DNA from: Mycolicibacterium flavescens
GTDB taxonomy: Bacteria; Actinomycetota; Actinomycetes; Mycobacteriales; Mycobacteriaceae
Length of the DNA: 64,000 nt
Assembly (NCBI RefSeq): GCF_001722335.1
Contig: NZ_MIHA01000011.1
Location: 45,041-109,040, forward strand
Reading direction: 5' to 3'
Positions 11,322-19,875 of this stretch are shown here, piece after piece (position 1 is the first letter of the stretch; every line of letters begins with the position of its first letter). The position numbers and the translations under genes are program-made. The notes under the pieces were generated by a model. It had not been told where the DNA came from and made no database searches. It saw only the letters and a program-made list of their open reading frames with translations.

Positions 11322-11379
11322 ATCGCCGGGACGCCAGGCGATCGCCGTCCACGTTAACAAAGGCGTAACGTCGCGCTCT

Positions 11380-12333
11380 GTGCCCCTGTCCACACCCTGG
11401 TCGCGGCGGCTGGGTCTGTCCGCGCCGATCGTCAACGCGCCCATGGGAGGTGCGGCCGGCGGGATGCTGGCCGCGGCGGTGTCGCGGGCGGGTGGTCTCG
11501 GCATGATCGGGATGGGCAGTTCGGCCACGGCCGCGGCGCTGGAGGCCGAATTGGCGCACGTGGCCGGGCTCGAGCGGCCGTTCGGCATCGGTCTCGTGCA
11601 CTGGGTCGCGGTGAACCAGCCCGACCTGTTCGAGCTCGCCCTGTCCGCCGGGCCCGCGCTGCTGTCGGTCAGCTTCGGCGACGACTGGTCGTGGGTGCGC
11701 CGCGCCCACGACGCCGGGGTGCCGGTCGCCGCGCAGGTGGGCGACCTCGCCGGGGCGCTGGCGGCGGCCGACGCGGGGGTGGACGTGGTGGTGGCGCGCG
11801 GCGCCGAGGGCGGCGGCCACGGTCAACCGCGGGTCGGCACGCTGCCGCTGCTGGCCGAGGTGCTCGACGAGGTCGATCTTCCGGTGCTGGCCGCCGGCGG
11901 TGTCGCGTCGGCGCGCGGGCTGGCCGCGGTGCTGGCCGCCGGGGCAGCGGGGGCGTGGGTGGGCACCGCGTTCGCCGTGTGCCCGGAGGCGACGACGGCC
12001 CCCGGGGCGCGCGCCGCGCTGCTGGCCGCCCCCGGCGACGCGACGACGACCACGCGCGCGTTCGACGTGGCCCTGCAGTACCCGTGGCCCGCAACGCTTC
12101 CCGAGCGGGTACTGCGCAACGAGTTCGTCGACCGGTTCGACGGCCGCGAGCAGACCATCGACGCCGACGCCCGCGCAGCGCTGTCCGGCGCGGTGGCCGC
12201 CGCCGACTACCGCATCGCCCCGGTCAACGCCGGGCAGGGCGTCGGGATGGTCCGCGAATCACGGTCGGCGGCAGAGGTTATCGACACCCTGTGCACCGGC
12301 GCCGCGCACCTGCTGCGGCGGTGGGCGCCCTAG
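11380..12333 (+). CDS. nitronate monooxygenase-like FMN enzyme (2-nitropropane dioxygenase family)
   Basis: This 317-residue TIM-barrel flavoprotein has the N-terminal [21 protein letters not shown]. Phosphate-binding motifs include [10 protein letters not shown] (about 142-151), with the His typical of NMO-type active sites, and [20 protein letters not shown]. The family oxidises alkyl nitronates such as propionate-3-nitronate, but many actinobacterial members have other or unknown roles. Start GTG 11380 is chosen because similarity begins there and GTAACG lies about 9 bases upstream. The stop overlaps the convergent dacB1 stop by 4 bp. Confidence 0.85.
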   Translation: MPLSTPWSRRLGLSAPIVNAPMGGAAGGMLAAAVSRAGGLGMIGMGSSATAAALEAELAHVAGLERPFGIGLVHWVAVNQPDLFELALSAGPALLSVSFGDDWSWVRRAHDAGVPVAAQVGDLAGALAAADAGVDVVVARGAEGGGHGQPRVGTLPLLAEVLDEVDLPVLAAGGVASARGLAAVLAAGAAGAWVGTAFAVCPEATTAPGARAALLAAPGDATTTTRAFDVALQYPWPATLPERVLRNEFVDRFDGREQTIDADARAALSGAVAAADYRIAPVNAGQGVGMVRESRSAAEVIDTLCTGAAHLLRRWAP

Positions 12334-13553
12334 GGGACCGCGCGCCGGTTCAGCGAGCGGGCACCCATGATCAACGCGAACACGATCACGCTGCCGATCA
12401 CCGCGACCCCCACCCGCACCGGCATCGCGTCGGCGTCCGACAGGATCGGCGCGGCGTTGACGGCGGGGCTGGTGCCGTCGGTGGTCGGCTTCTGGCCCAA
12501 CAGCGTCGGGTCCGGTTCGGTCAGCGTGCCGACCTTGGTGCCCGGCGGGGTGGCGAACCCGTAGTCGAGCAGCCGCGCGGCCTGCTCCCACGGCGCGATC
12601 GGCTGGCGGGTGCCCTTGAGCAGCACCGCGACCAGGCGGCGGCCGTCGCGTTCGGCGGCGCCGACGAACGTCTGGCCGGCGTCGTCGGTGTAACCGGTCT
12701 TGCCGCCCATCGCGCCGGGGTAGTTCAGCAGCAGCTTGTTGTCGTTCTCGATCGGGTAGCCGACGTCGCCGCGGCCCGGGAAGTCGAACGACCTGGTCGA
12801 CACGATGTCGGTGAAGATCGGGTTCTGCCAGGCGTAGCGGTAGAACAGCGCCATGTCGTAGGCCGACGTGCTCATGCCGGGCCCGTCCAGCCCGGACGGC
12901 GTGGCGACGCGGGTGTCGAGGCCGCCGAGCTTGCGGGCCAGGTCGTTGAGTTTGGTCAGCGTCGCGTCCCAGCCGCCGAGCTGGCGGGCCAGCGCGAACG
13001 CGGCGTCGTTGCCCGAGTACATCAGCAGCCCGTGCAGCAGGTCGTTGACCGAGTAGTGGCCGCCCTCGCCGACGCCGACCTTGGTGCCCTCCTGCGCGGC
13101 GTCGTCGGCGGTGCCGGGTACGACCTTGTGGATCGGCAGCTCCTTGATCGCCTGCATCGCGGTGAGCACCTTGATGATGCTGGCCGGGCGGTGCCTGCCG
13201 TGCGGGTCCTTGGCCGCGATGACGTCGCCGCTGTCGAGGTCGGCGACCAGCCAGGCCTCGGCCGACACGTCACCGGGAACGGGCGGCGTGCCCGGCGCGG
13301 TGATCACCCCGCAGCCGCTGAGCGCGTCGCCGCCCATCGGCTTGGCGGGAACCGGCAGCGGCGCGGGCGGGGCCTCGCCGGGTTTGGGTTCCTCGGAGGC
13401 GTCGACCGCGGGCGGGGTCACTTCGCGGTACGGGCAGGCGGTGGCCTCGGGCGCGGCCGGCGGCTGAGCACTTGCCACCGCCGGTCCGGCCATCACGAAC
13501 AACGCCGCCACCAGCGCGGCGCCCCGCCGGCACGACACTCGAATCTTCGCCAT
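12330..13553 (-). CDS. dacB1: D-alanyl-D-alanine carboxypeptidase (penicillin-binding protein)
   Basis: This 407-residue serine peptidase trims the terminal D-Ala from peptidoglycan stem peptides. The active-site motifs are complete: SIIK (Ser125-Lys128), SGN (180-182) and KTG (285-287). Residues 1-29 form a signal peptide, followed by a proline-rich linker to about residue 75. A C-terminal helix (about 378-396) with a positive tail anchors it outside the membrane. A TAATCT -10 element 9 bases before ATG suggests a very short leader. It corresponds to Rv3330 in domain layout and position. Confidence 0.93.
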   Translation of the reverse strand: MAKIRVSCRRGAALVAALFVMAGPAVASAQPPAAPEATACPYREVTPPAVDASEEPKPGEAPPAPLPVPAKPMGGDALSGCGVITAPGTPPVPGDVSAEAWLVADLDSGDVIAAKDPHGRHRPASIIKVLTAMQAIKELPIHKVVPGTADDAAQEGTKVGVGEGGHYSVNDLLHGLLMYSGNDAAFALARQLGGWDATLTKLNDLARKLGGLDTRVATPSGLDGPGMSTSAYDMALFYRYAWQNPIFTDIVSTRSFDFPGRGDVGYPIENDNKLLLNYPGAMGGKTGYTDDAGQTFVGAAERDGRRLVAVLLKGTRQPIAPWEQAARLLDYGFATPPGTKVGTLTEPDPTLLGQKPTTDGTSPAVNAAPILSDADAMPVRVGVAVIGSVIVFALIMGARSLNRRAVP

Positions 13554-13640
13554 GGTGACCGAAGATTAGGCCTCCCGAGCGGGGTAGCCGCGGAGGCGCG
13601 CTGTTACGCGTGTGACTTGAGTTTCTTTTGTGACTTGCGG

Positions 13641-14672
13641 TCAGAGGGGCTCGGGGATCGCGCAGTGCGCGATCGCCGGGAAGCCGATGCTGCCCATCCA
13701 GAGCCGGCCGTGGGCCTCGACCAGTCCGGTCACCAGCCCGAACTGCGGGTGTCTGGTGCGGACGCCCGCGACGACGTCGCCGCTGTCCGGGTCGAACGCG
13801 ACCGCCCACACCTCGGGTTCGAGTTGGGGCTGGAACCGGTCGGGCAGCTTCCACAGCAGCTTGCGCAGCACCGGCGCACGCGGGGCGAGCCACTCGGCGG
13901 CGGCGCTCGGCGGGGACACCATCGCACACCAGATGCGCCCGTCGGCGCCGGTCGACAGGTTGTCGGGCATCCCGGGCAGGTTCTCGCACAACCGCGTCAC
14001 CGAACCCGCGCGCTCGCCGGTCAGCCAGTACTTCGACAGCCGGCGGCCCAGCGTCTCGGCGAACACCAGCGCCGAACCGTCGGCCGTCGGGGTGACGCCG
14101 TTCGCGAAGTACAGGCCGGCCACCACGGTCAGCACGGAGCCGTCGGCGTCGCGGCGGAACAGGCTGCCGCGCGGTCGCGCCTCGAACGCCGCGCCCTTGT
14201 AGTGGTCGTAGCTGAAGGCGCTCGTCGACTCGGTGAAATAGATTGTGCCGTCCGGTGATTGGGTGACATTCGAGCAGAACTTCAGCTGTCGGTCGTCGAC
14301 CTCGGCGACGAGCGTCTCCAGCTGCCCGCTGTCGGGGTTGACGGCGAACAGCCCGCCGGGGCTGGTGCACACCAGGATCCGGCCGTCGTGGGCGACGTGC
14401 AATCCGAGCGGACGACCCTCGGTGGTGGCGACCACGTGCGCGTCACTGTCGGGGGAGAGGCGCACGATGCGCCCGTCGACCAGACCCGTCCAGAGCTGCC
14501 CGTTGGCGTCGACCACCACGTCCTCGGGGGCGTCGCCGGGCAGCGGCACGACGGTCAGCTCGGCCGGCGGCAGATCCGGCAGCGGGTCGACCGGGGGCGG
14601 CTGCCAGCGGACGGGATCGATCGGCGGTTTGGGCGTGCGTGTCGTGGTGGGCACGCCCCCAGTCTCACCCAC
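13641..14672 (-). CDS. SMP-30/strictosidine synthase-like beta-propeller protein
   Basis: This 343-residue predicted six-bladed propeller has repeated blade motifs such as PEDVVVDANGQLWTGLVDGRI, GLHVAHDGRILVCT, SPDGTIYFTESTS and NLSTGADGRIWCAMV. The FANGVTP and MPDN segments are typical of the SMP-30/gluconolactonase and strictosidine-synthase-like groups. No signal peptide is seen, so it is probably cytoplasmic. The start is GTG 14672; GTG 14654 is possible. It lies 15 bases after the aminotransferase and probably ends the Lrp-aminotransferase operon. The substrate is unknown, perhaps a lactone. Confidence 0.75.
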   Translation of the reverse strand: MGETGGVPTTTRTPKPPIDPVRWQPPPVDPLPDLPPAELTVVPLPGDAPEDVVVDANGQLWTGLVDGRIVRLSPDSDAHVVATTEGRPLGLHVAHDGRILVCTSPGGLFAVNPDSGQLETLVAEVDDRQLKFCSNVTQSPDGTIYFTESTSAFSYDHYKGAAFEARPRGSLFRRDADGSVLTVVAGLYFANGVTPTADGSALVFAETLGRRLSKYWLTGERAGSVTRLCENLPGMPDNLSTGADGRIWCAMVSPPSAAAEWLAPRAPVLRKLLWKLPDRFQPQLEPEVWAVAFDPDSGDVVAGVRTRHPQFGLVTGLVEAHGRLWMGSIGFPAIAHCAIPEPL

Positions 14673-14687
14673 ACCGCAGTCGTGTGC

Positions 14688-16073
14688 CTAGAGCCGGCGG
14701 CAGGCCTCCTCGAGCACGCCGCGCATGATCTGGTAGATCGCGTCGAACTCCTTCTCGCCACTGATCAACGGAGGCGCGAGCTGCACGACCGGGTCGCCGC
14801 GGTCGTCGGCGCGGCAGTACAGCCCGGCCTCGAAGAGGGCGGGCGTGAGGAAGCCGCGCAGCAGCCGCTCGGACTCGTCGTCGTCGAAGGTCTCCTTGGT
14901 GGTCTTGTCCTTGACCAACTCGATGCCGTAGAAGTAGCCCTCGCCGCGCACGTCGCCGACGATCGGCAGATCGTAGAGCTGTTCGAGGGTGGCGCGGAAC
15001 TTCGGCGCGTTCTCCTTGACGTGGTCGTTGAGGCCCTCGCGTTCGAAGATGTCGAGGTTGGCCAGCGCCACCGCCGACGACACCGGATGCCCGCCGAACG
15101 TGTAGCCGTGGGCGAACGTGGTCTTGCCGTCGTCGAACGGCTCGAACAGCCGGTCGCTGGCCACCATCGCGCCGATTGGCGAGTAACCGGACGTCAACCC
15201 CTTTGCGCAGGTGATGATGTCGGGCACGTAGTTGAAGTCGTCGCAGGCGAACATCGAGCCGATCCGGCCGTAGGCGCAGATCACCTCGTCGGAGACCAGC
15301 AGCACGTCGTACTCGTCGCAGATCTCGCGGACCCGCTCGAAATACCCTGGCGGAGGCGGGAAGCAGCCGCCGGCGTTCTGTACGGGTTCCAGGAAGACCG
15401 CGCACACCGTGTCCGGGCCCTCGAACTCGATGGCCTCGGCGATGCGGTTGGCGCAGTATTCGCCGAACGCCTTCTCGTCGTGCGCATACGGTTCGGGGGC
15501 GCGGTAGAAGTTCGTGTTGGGTACCCGGAAGCCGCCGGGAGTCAGCGGTTCGAACGGGGCCTTGAACACCGGAAGGCCGGTGATCGCCAGCGCGCCCTGC
15601 GGGGTGCCGTGGTAGGCGATCGCGCGCGAAACCACTTTGTGCTTACCGGGTTTGCCGGTCAGCTTGAAGTAGTTCTTGGCCAGCTTCCACGCCGACTCGA
15701 CGGCCTCGCCGCCGCCGGTGGTGAAGAACACCCGGTTCAGATCACCCGGCGCGTAGTTCGCGACCCGTTCGGCCAGTTCGATGGCCGTCGGGGTGGCGTA
15801 GGACCACAGCGGGAAGAACGCCAGCTGCTCGGCCTGCTTGGCGGCCGCTTCGGCCAGTTCCTGCCGGCCGTGGCCGACCTGAACGACGAACAGCCCGGAC
15901 AGGCCGTCGATGTAGCTCTTGCCCTTGCTGTCCCAGATCGTGACGCCCTCGCCGCGGGTGATGATCGGCGGCGTGATGCCGGCGCCGTGCCGGGCGAAGT
16001 GACCCCACAGGTGGCGGTTGGCTTTGGCTTCGAGGTCGGAGGTGAGACTGGGAGCGCTATCGGTAGTAGTCAT
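14688..16073 (-). CDS. class III aminotransferase (putrescine/GABA-type; Rv3329-like)
   Basis: This 461-residue PLP transaminase of the omega-amino-acid/diamine group has the PLP lysine at K291 (TCAKGLTSGYSPIGA), the pyridine-nitrogen aspartate at D262 (VSDEVICAYGR) and the phosphate-binding TGGGEAVE at 119-126. ATG 16073 overlaps the upstream Lrp stop (ATGA), so the pair is translationally coupled. With a divergent aldehyde dehydrogenase of the aminobutyraldehyde type, the likely pathway is diamine to aminoaldehyde to amino acid. The exact substrate is inferred. The gene next to dacB1 and sigJ matches M. tuberculosis order. Confidence 0.88.
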   Translation of the reverse strand: MTTTDSAPSLTSDLEAKANRHLWGHFARHGAGITPPIITRGEGVTIWDSKGKSYIDGLSGLFVVQVGHGRQELAEAAAKQAEQLAFFPLWSYATPTAIELAERVANYAPGDLNRVFFTTGGGEAVESAWKLAKNYFKLTGKPGKHKVVSRAIAYHGTPQGALAITGLPVFKAPFEPLTPGGFRVPNTNFYRAPEPYAHDEKAFGEYCANRIAEAIEFEGPDTVCAVFLEPVQNAGGCFPPPPGYFERVREICDEYDVLLVSDEVICAYGRIGSMFACDDFNYVPDIITCAKGLTSGYSPIGAMVASDRLFEPFDDGKTTFAHGYTFGGHPVSSAVALANLDIFEREGLNDHVKENAPKFRATLEQLYDLPIVGDVRGEGYFYGIELVKDKTTKETFDDDESERLLRGFLTPALFEAGLYCRADDRGDPVVQLAPPLISGEKEFDAIYQIMRGVLEEACRRL

Positions 16074-16594
16074 CGTGTACCCCAATTGTATTGCTGTTTA
16101 ACAAGTTTCAGGTAAACCAGGGTTTCTGTGGATATCACTCCCGGTAGTGCGCGGATCTGGGTGTTGAGCAGTTCGAGCAGGCTGTCGTCGTCCTCGCAGA
16201 CGACCTCGACGATCGCGTCGAACGAACCCGCGGTGAGCACGACGTAGTCCACCGAGTCGAGTTCGGCCAACTTCTCGGCGACCTTGGTGGTGTCGCCGGT
16301 GCAGCGGATGCCGATCATGGCCTGGCGGGCGAAGCCCAGCTGCATCGGATCGGTCACGGCGACGATCTGCATGACCCCGGCGTCGACCATGCGCTGCACG
16401 CGCTGGCGGACGGCGGCCTCGGACAGGCCGACGGCCTTGCCGATTCCCGCATAGGAGCGGCGGCCGTCCTGCTGCAGCTTCTCGATGATCTGCTTGCTCA
16501 GGTCGTCCAGCTGAAATGCCGCGCCAGGTCGGGACTGGTTGACGCGGAATGACAGGGACCCGATGCTGTGCGCAGCACCCGGGGTAGGCGGCAT
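16070..16594 (-). CDS. Lrp/AsnC-family transcriptional regulator
   Basis: This 174-residue regulator has an N-terminal winged helix-turn-helix (about 28-75, LDDLSKQIIEKLQQDGRRSYAGIGKAVGLSEAAVRQRVQRMVD) and a C-terminal RAM ligand-binding domain (about 85-165). It probably senses an amino acid or polyamine product and controls the aminotransferase operon it begins and the divergent aldehyde dehydrogenase. The downstream aminotransferase overlaps its stop. The 122-bp divergent region is the natural operator site, but I see no strong palindrome in it. Confidence 0.9.
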   Translation of the reverse strand: MPPTPGAAHSIGSLSFRVNQSRPGAAFQLDDLSKQIIEKLQQDGRRSYAGIGKAVGLSEAAVRQRVQRMVDAGVMQIVAVTDPMQLGFARQAMIGIRCTGDTTKVAEKLAELDSVDYVVLTAGSFDAIVEVVCEDDDSLLELLNTQIRALPGVISTETLVYLKLVKQQYNWGTR

Positions 16595-16703
16595 GTCGAT
16601 GATTGTGCACGGAATCCGTCGTCACAGGCAACTATCGCCATGAAATCCCTCGTTTGGCGGGGCTCTGGCAGCGGTAATGCGTAGCTGTAGCGGGCGATGT
16701 CCG

Positions 16704-16716
16704 TTAAGTTTGGGCC
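16704..16716 (+). promoter_or_regulatory. leaderless -10 for the aldehyde dehydrogenase
   Basis: TTAAGT at 16704-16709 lies exactly 7 bases before ATG 16717, and no Shine-Dalgarno is present. This is the spacing expected when transcription begins at the A of the start codon. Confidence 0.45.
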
Positions 16717-18213
16717 ATGACTGCGACATCTGTGTCCACCAGCGTGGCAGGCAGCTGGATCGGCGGCGCGCCGGTGACCACCGCCGGGGCGGCTTTGAAG
16801 GTCGTCAACCCCGCGACCGGTGCGGCGGTGGCCGACTACGCGGCGGCCACACCGGCCGACGTCGACGTCGCGGTGACGGCGGCTCGCGGCGCGCTGCCCG
16901 AGTGGTCGGGCGCCACGCCGGCCGAGCGCTCGGCGGTGCTGTTCAAGCTGGCGCAGCTGGCCGGTGCGAGCACCGACGCCCTGGTCGCCGAGGAGGTCAG
17001 TCAGACCGGTAAGCCGGTGCGGCTGGCCGCCGAGTTCGACGTGCCCGGCAGCGTCGACAACATCGACTTCTTCGCCGGCGCCGCCCGTCACCTGGAGGGC
17101 AAGGCCAGCGCCGAGTACTCCGGCGATCACACGTCGAGCATCCGTCGCGAGGCCGTCGGCGTGGTCGCGACGATCACGCCGTGGAACTATCCGCTGCAGA
17201 TGGCGGTGTGGAAAGTGTTGCCCGCGTTGGCCGCCGGCTGTTCGGTGGTGATCAAGCCGTGTGAGCTCACGCCGTTGACGACGCTGACGCTGGCACGGCT
17301 GGCCAAGGAGGCGGGTCTGCCCGACGGTGTGCTCAACGTGGTCACCGGGCTGGGGGCCGACGTCGGCACGGCGCTGGCCGGGCACCGCGACGTCGACGTG
17401 GTGACGTTCACCGGTTCCACACCCGTGGGCCGCAAGGTGATGGCCGCCGCGGCGGTGCACGGTCACCGCGTGCAACTCGAACTCGGCGGCAAGGCGCCGT
17501 TCGTGGTGTTCGACGACGCCGACCTGGACGCCGCGATCCAGGGTGCGGCCGCCGGTGCGCTGATCAACACCGGCCAGGACTGCACGGCGGCCACCCGCGC
17601 GATCGTCGCCCGCGAGCTCTACGACGACTTCGTCGCCGGCGTCGGCGAGGTGTTCGGCAAGGTCGTCGTCGGCGATCCGGACGACCCGGAAACCGACCTG
17701 GGCCCGTTGATCTCGATGGCGCACCGGGCCAAGGTGGCCGGGATGGTCGAGCGGGCGCCGGGGCAGGGCGCGCGGATCGTGTGCGGCGGCGCGGCGCCCG
17801 ACCGGCCGGGGTCGTTCTATCTGCCGACGGTCATCGCCGACGTGGCCGAACAGTCGGAGGTCTACCGCGACGAGATATTCGGCCCGGTGCTGACCGTGCG
17901 CTCGTTCACCGACGACGACGACGCGCTGCGGCAGGCCAACGACACCGACTACGGGTTGGCCGCCTCGGCGTGGACCCGCGATGTGTACCGCGCGCAGCGG
18001 GCGTCGCGTGAGATCAAGGCCGGCTGCGTGTGGATCAACGACCACATCCCGATCATCAGCGAGATGCCGCACGGCGGGGTCGGCGCGTCGGGGTTCGGCA
18101 AGGACATGAGCGACTACTCGCTCGAGGAGTACCTGACCGTCAAGCACGTGATGAGCGACATCACCGGGGTGGCCGACAAGCAGTGGCACCGGACGGTGTT
18201 CGCGAAGCGGTAG
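16717..18213 (+). CDS. aldehyde dehydrogenase (gamma-aminobutyraldehyde type)
   Basis: This 498-residue NAD(P)-dependent aldehyde dehydrogenase has the catalytic Cys289 in NTGQDCTAATR and general-base Glu255 in LELGGKAP. TPWNYPLQM and the FTGSTPVG cofactor loop are intact. Sequence style (PEWSGATPAERSAVL, GASGFGKDMSDYSLEEYLTVKHV) resembles aminobutyraldehyde and betaine-aldehyde dehydrogenases. It is divergent from the Lrp-aminotransferase pair, so it probably takes the aminoaldehyde made by the transaminase to GABA or a similar amino acid. Translation appears leaderless. Confidence 0.9.
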   Translation: MTATSVSTSVAGSWIGGAPVTTAGAALKVVNPATGAAVADYAAATPADVDVAVTAARGALPEWSGATPAERSAVLFKLAQLAGASTDALVAEEVSQTGKPVRLAAEFDVPGSVDNIDFFAGAARHLEGKASAEYSGDHTSSIRREAVGVVATITPWNYPLQMAVWKVLPALAAGCSVVIKPCELTPLTTLTLARLAKEAGLPDGVLNVVTGLGADVGTALAGHRDVDVVTFTGSTPVGRKVMAAAAVHGHRVQLELGGKAPFVVFDDADLDAAIQGAAAGALINTGQDCTAATRAIVARELYDDFVAGVGEVFGKVVVGDPDDPETDLGPLISMAHRAKVAGMVERAPGQGARIVCGGAAPDRPGSFYLPTVIADVAEQSEVYRDEIFGPVLTVRSFTDDDDALRQANDTDYGLAASAWTRDVYRAQRASREIKAGCVWINDHIPIISEMPHGGVGASGFGKDMSDYSLEEYLTVKHVMSDITGVADKQWHRTVFAKR

Positions 18214-18240
18214 CTGTCTCTTGTGCCGAGTGTGGGCTCG

Positions 18241-18267
18241 TGTCACGCCAAACGCGCGAATGGCGTG
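18241..18267 (+). promoter_or_regulatory. candidate ECF41-type autoregulatory promoter of sigJ
   Basis: TGTCACG at 18241-18247 is followed by 16 bases and then CGTG at 18264-18267. The ECF41 consensus known to me is TGTCACA-N16-CGTC, so each half differs by one base. It lies 62 bases before the sigJ start and overlaps a hairpin (18253-18286) that may end the aldehyde dehydrogenase transcript. Confidence 0.5.
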
Positions 18268-18286
18268 CGGGTAACCCACGTTCGCG
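18253..18286. terminator. hairpin between aldehyde dehydrogenase and sigJ
   Basis: An outer inverted repeat GCGCGAA/TTCGCGC encloses GTGCGGGT-A-ACCCAC, forming a long imperfect stem without a U-run. It sits 40 bases after the aldehyde dehydrogenase stop and is a plausible U-less mycobacterial terminator. Confidence 0.4.
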
Positions 18287-18329
18287 CCTGTGATGGTTTG
18301 GTGGTCGGGGCGGGAACTAGACTGAGGCG

Positions 18330-19244
18330 ATGGTCGCCAGCGCGCGTGTCGACGAGTTCGAGGAGCTGCGCCCGCATCTGATGTCGGTGGCTTACCGGCT
18401 GACCGGGACGGTGGCCGACGCCGAGGACATCGTGCAGGACGCGTGGCTGCGGTGGAGCGCGGCCGAACATGATTCGATCGTCGATCTGCGCGCCTGGCTG
18501 ACGACGGTGGTCAGCCGGCTCGGCCTGGACCGGCTGCGCTCGGCCGCGCGCCGGCGCGAAACCTATGTGGGCGAATGGCTTCCGGAGCCCGTCGTGACCC
18601 CGGTGGACGCCGATGACCCGCTCGCGGCGGTGGTGGCCGGTGAGGACGCCCGGTTCGCGGCGATGGTGGTGCTCGAGACGCTCACCCCCGACCAGCGGGT
18701 GGCATTCGTTCTGCACGACGGGTTCTCGGTCCCGTTCTCCGAGGTCGCCGATGTGTTGGGCGTCAGCGCGGCCTCGGCGCGGCAGCTGGCGTCGCGGGCA
18801 CGGCGGGCGGTGGCGTCGGCGCCGCCTCCGGTGCCCGACGATGTCCACAACGAGGTGGCCGGTGCGCTGATGATGGCGCTGGCCGCAGGAGACATGGAAG
18901 CCGTTGTGCGCCTGCTGCATCCGGACGTCACATTCACCGGCGACTCGAACCGGAAGGCGCCGACCGCCCCGCGCGTGATCCACGGACCGGAGAAGGTGGC
19001 CCGGTTTTTGTTCGGCCTGGCCCGCCGCTACGGGCCGGGTTGGCTGGAAGCCGGGGTGCCGGCGCTCATCAACGGTCAGTTCGGCAGCTGGACGCCGGGA
19101 ACGCCCGCCCGCGAAAGCTATCCGGAGATGATGCCCCGGGTGACGGCGATGGCCGTGCGCGACGGCAAGGTCTGCGCGATCTGGGACATCGCCAACCCGG
19201 ACAAGTTCACCGGCTCGCCGCTGCGCTGCCTGGCGCAGCGGTAG
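18330..19244 (+). CDS. sigJ: ECF41-group RNA polymerase sigma factor
   Basis: This 304-residue sigma factor has a sigma-2 domain at about 13-78 (EDIVQDAWLRW), sigma-4 at about 110-165 (LTPDQRVAFVLHDGFSVPFSEVADVLG), and the fused SnoaL-like C-terminal domain of the ECF41 group at about 175-293. The linker motif WLPEPV (83-88) and terminal NPDKF (289-293) are diagnostic. The usual DGGGK motif is degenerate here (GDSNRK). In this group the C-terminal domain replaces an anti-sigma factor. No anti-sigma gene is adjacent. Its last 38 bp overlap the convergent MarR gene. A CMD gene with a perfect ECF41 promoter lies 4.4 kb away. Confidence 0.93.
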   Translation: MVASARVDEFEELRPHLMSVAYRLTGTVADAEDIVQDAWLRWSAAEHDSIVDLRAWLTTVVSRLGLDRLRSAARRRETYVGEWLPEPVVTPVDADDPLAAVVAGEDARFAAMVVLETLTPDQRVAFVLHDGFSVPFSEVADVLGVSAASARQLASRARRAVASAPPPVPDDVHNEVAGALMMALAAGDMEAVVRLLHPDVTFTGDSNRKAPTAPRVIHGPEKVARFLFGLARRYGPGWLEAGVPALINGQFGSWTPGTPARESYPEMMPRVTAMAVRDGKVCAIWDIANPDKFTGSPLRCLAQR

Positions 19245-19695
19245 CGCCGTCGGCGGCATCGCGCATCTGGGCGAGCAGCCTTGCCCCGACCTGAGCGGCC
19301 AGCGCCAGCGCCACCTGATCGGCGGACGGCAGCGGCGCGATGAGTTCGGCGATGCGTTGCCGACGGATTCCCGCGCGGATGTCCCATTGTTTACGCCCCG
19401 CCTCGCTGATCGCCACCAGCCGGGCGCGGCCGTCCCTCGGATCACTGCAGCGTTCCAGCAGTCCCTGCTGCTCCAACCGCTGAACCAGCTGCGTCATGCC
19501 CGATTGGCTCGCCCCCTCGGCTTCGGCCAGTGCCGTCAGCCGCATCGGACCCTGACGATCGAGCCGGTTGAGCACAAGGGTCGCGCTGGCGCTCAAGTCG
19601 GCACGGTCGACGAGGTGGCGCCAGAGCAGGTCCGCGCTCGTCACGATCATCTCCGAAATAGCTTCCACATCGCGGGGGTCGACCACTACGCTCAC
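19207..19695 (-). CDS. MarR-family repressor next to mmpS-mmpL
   Basis: This 162-residue winged-helix protein has the DNA-binding region at about 45-105 (LTALAEAEGASQSGMTQLVQRLEQQGLLER, with the DPRDGRARLV wing). It starts at GTG 19695 and is divergent from the mmpS-mmpL-membrane protein operon. Two copies of an ATCAC-N4-GTGAT-like operator lie directly in front of this gene and of mmpS, so it probably represses both. The setting recalls Rv0678 control of mmpS5-mmpL5, but this protein is a different, classical MarR. The inducer is unknown. Confidence 0.88.
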   Translation of the reverse strand: MSVVVDPRDVEAISEMIVTSADLLWRHLVDRADLSASATLVLNRLDRQGPMRLTALAEAEGASQSGMTQLVQRLEQQGLLERCSDPRDGRARLVAISEAGRKQWDIRAGIRRQRIAELIAPLPSADQVALALAAQVGARLLAQMRDAADGATAAPGSAAASR

Positions 19696-19706
19696 CGGCC
19701 ATTCAT

Positions 19707-19720
19707 ATCACCTATGGGAT
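19707..19720. promoter_or_regulatory. MarR operator copy 1 (before marR)
   Basis: ATCACCTATGGGAT lies 11 bases before the MarR start. It is the inverted counterpart of ATCACATAGGTGAT at 19856-19869, with one arm imperfect (GGGAT instead of GTGAT). Confidence 0.55.
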
Positions 19721-19757
19721 GCATACCGCCGATGCGGAGATATCGACCCAGCGACAG

Positions 19758-19804
19758 TTGACGCATGTCAATCTCAAATAGCGGTCAATGCGGGAATAAT
19801 CCCG
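19758..19804. promoter_or_regulatory. two further palindromes in the marR-mmpS gap
   Basis: TTGACGCATGTCAA (19758-19771, perfect 5-bp arms) and CGGGAATAATCCCG (19791-19804, perfect 5-bp arms) lie in the middle of the 180-bp intergenic region. They may be additional operator or promoter elements; no protein can be assigned. Confidence 0.3.
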
Positions 19805-19855
19805 CGGCGAGCGGCAGTTCAGACACTGCGAGGCAATCGATCCGCGCAGCATCGA

Positions 19856-19869
19856 ATCACATAGGTGAT
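19856..19869. promoter_or_regulatory. MarR operator copy 2 (before mmpS)
   Basis: ATCACATAGGTGAT has perfect ATCAC/GTGAT arms and lies 6 bases before the mmpS ATG, so a bound repressor would block initiation. The same sequence in inverted form precedes marR. Confidence 0.6.
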
Positions 19870-19875
19870 ATACAT

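Noticed and set aside
11691..14258. 855-codon plus-strand frame across the nitronate monooxygenase gene, dacB1 and the SMP-30-like gene
   Set aside because: Crosses three supported genes in other frames and is arginine/glycine-rich noise.
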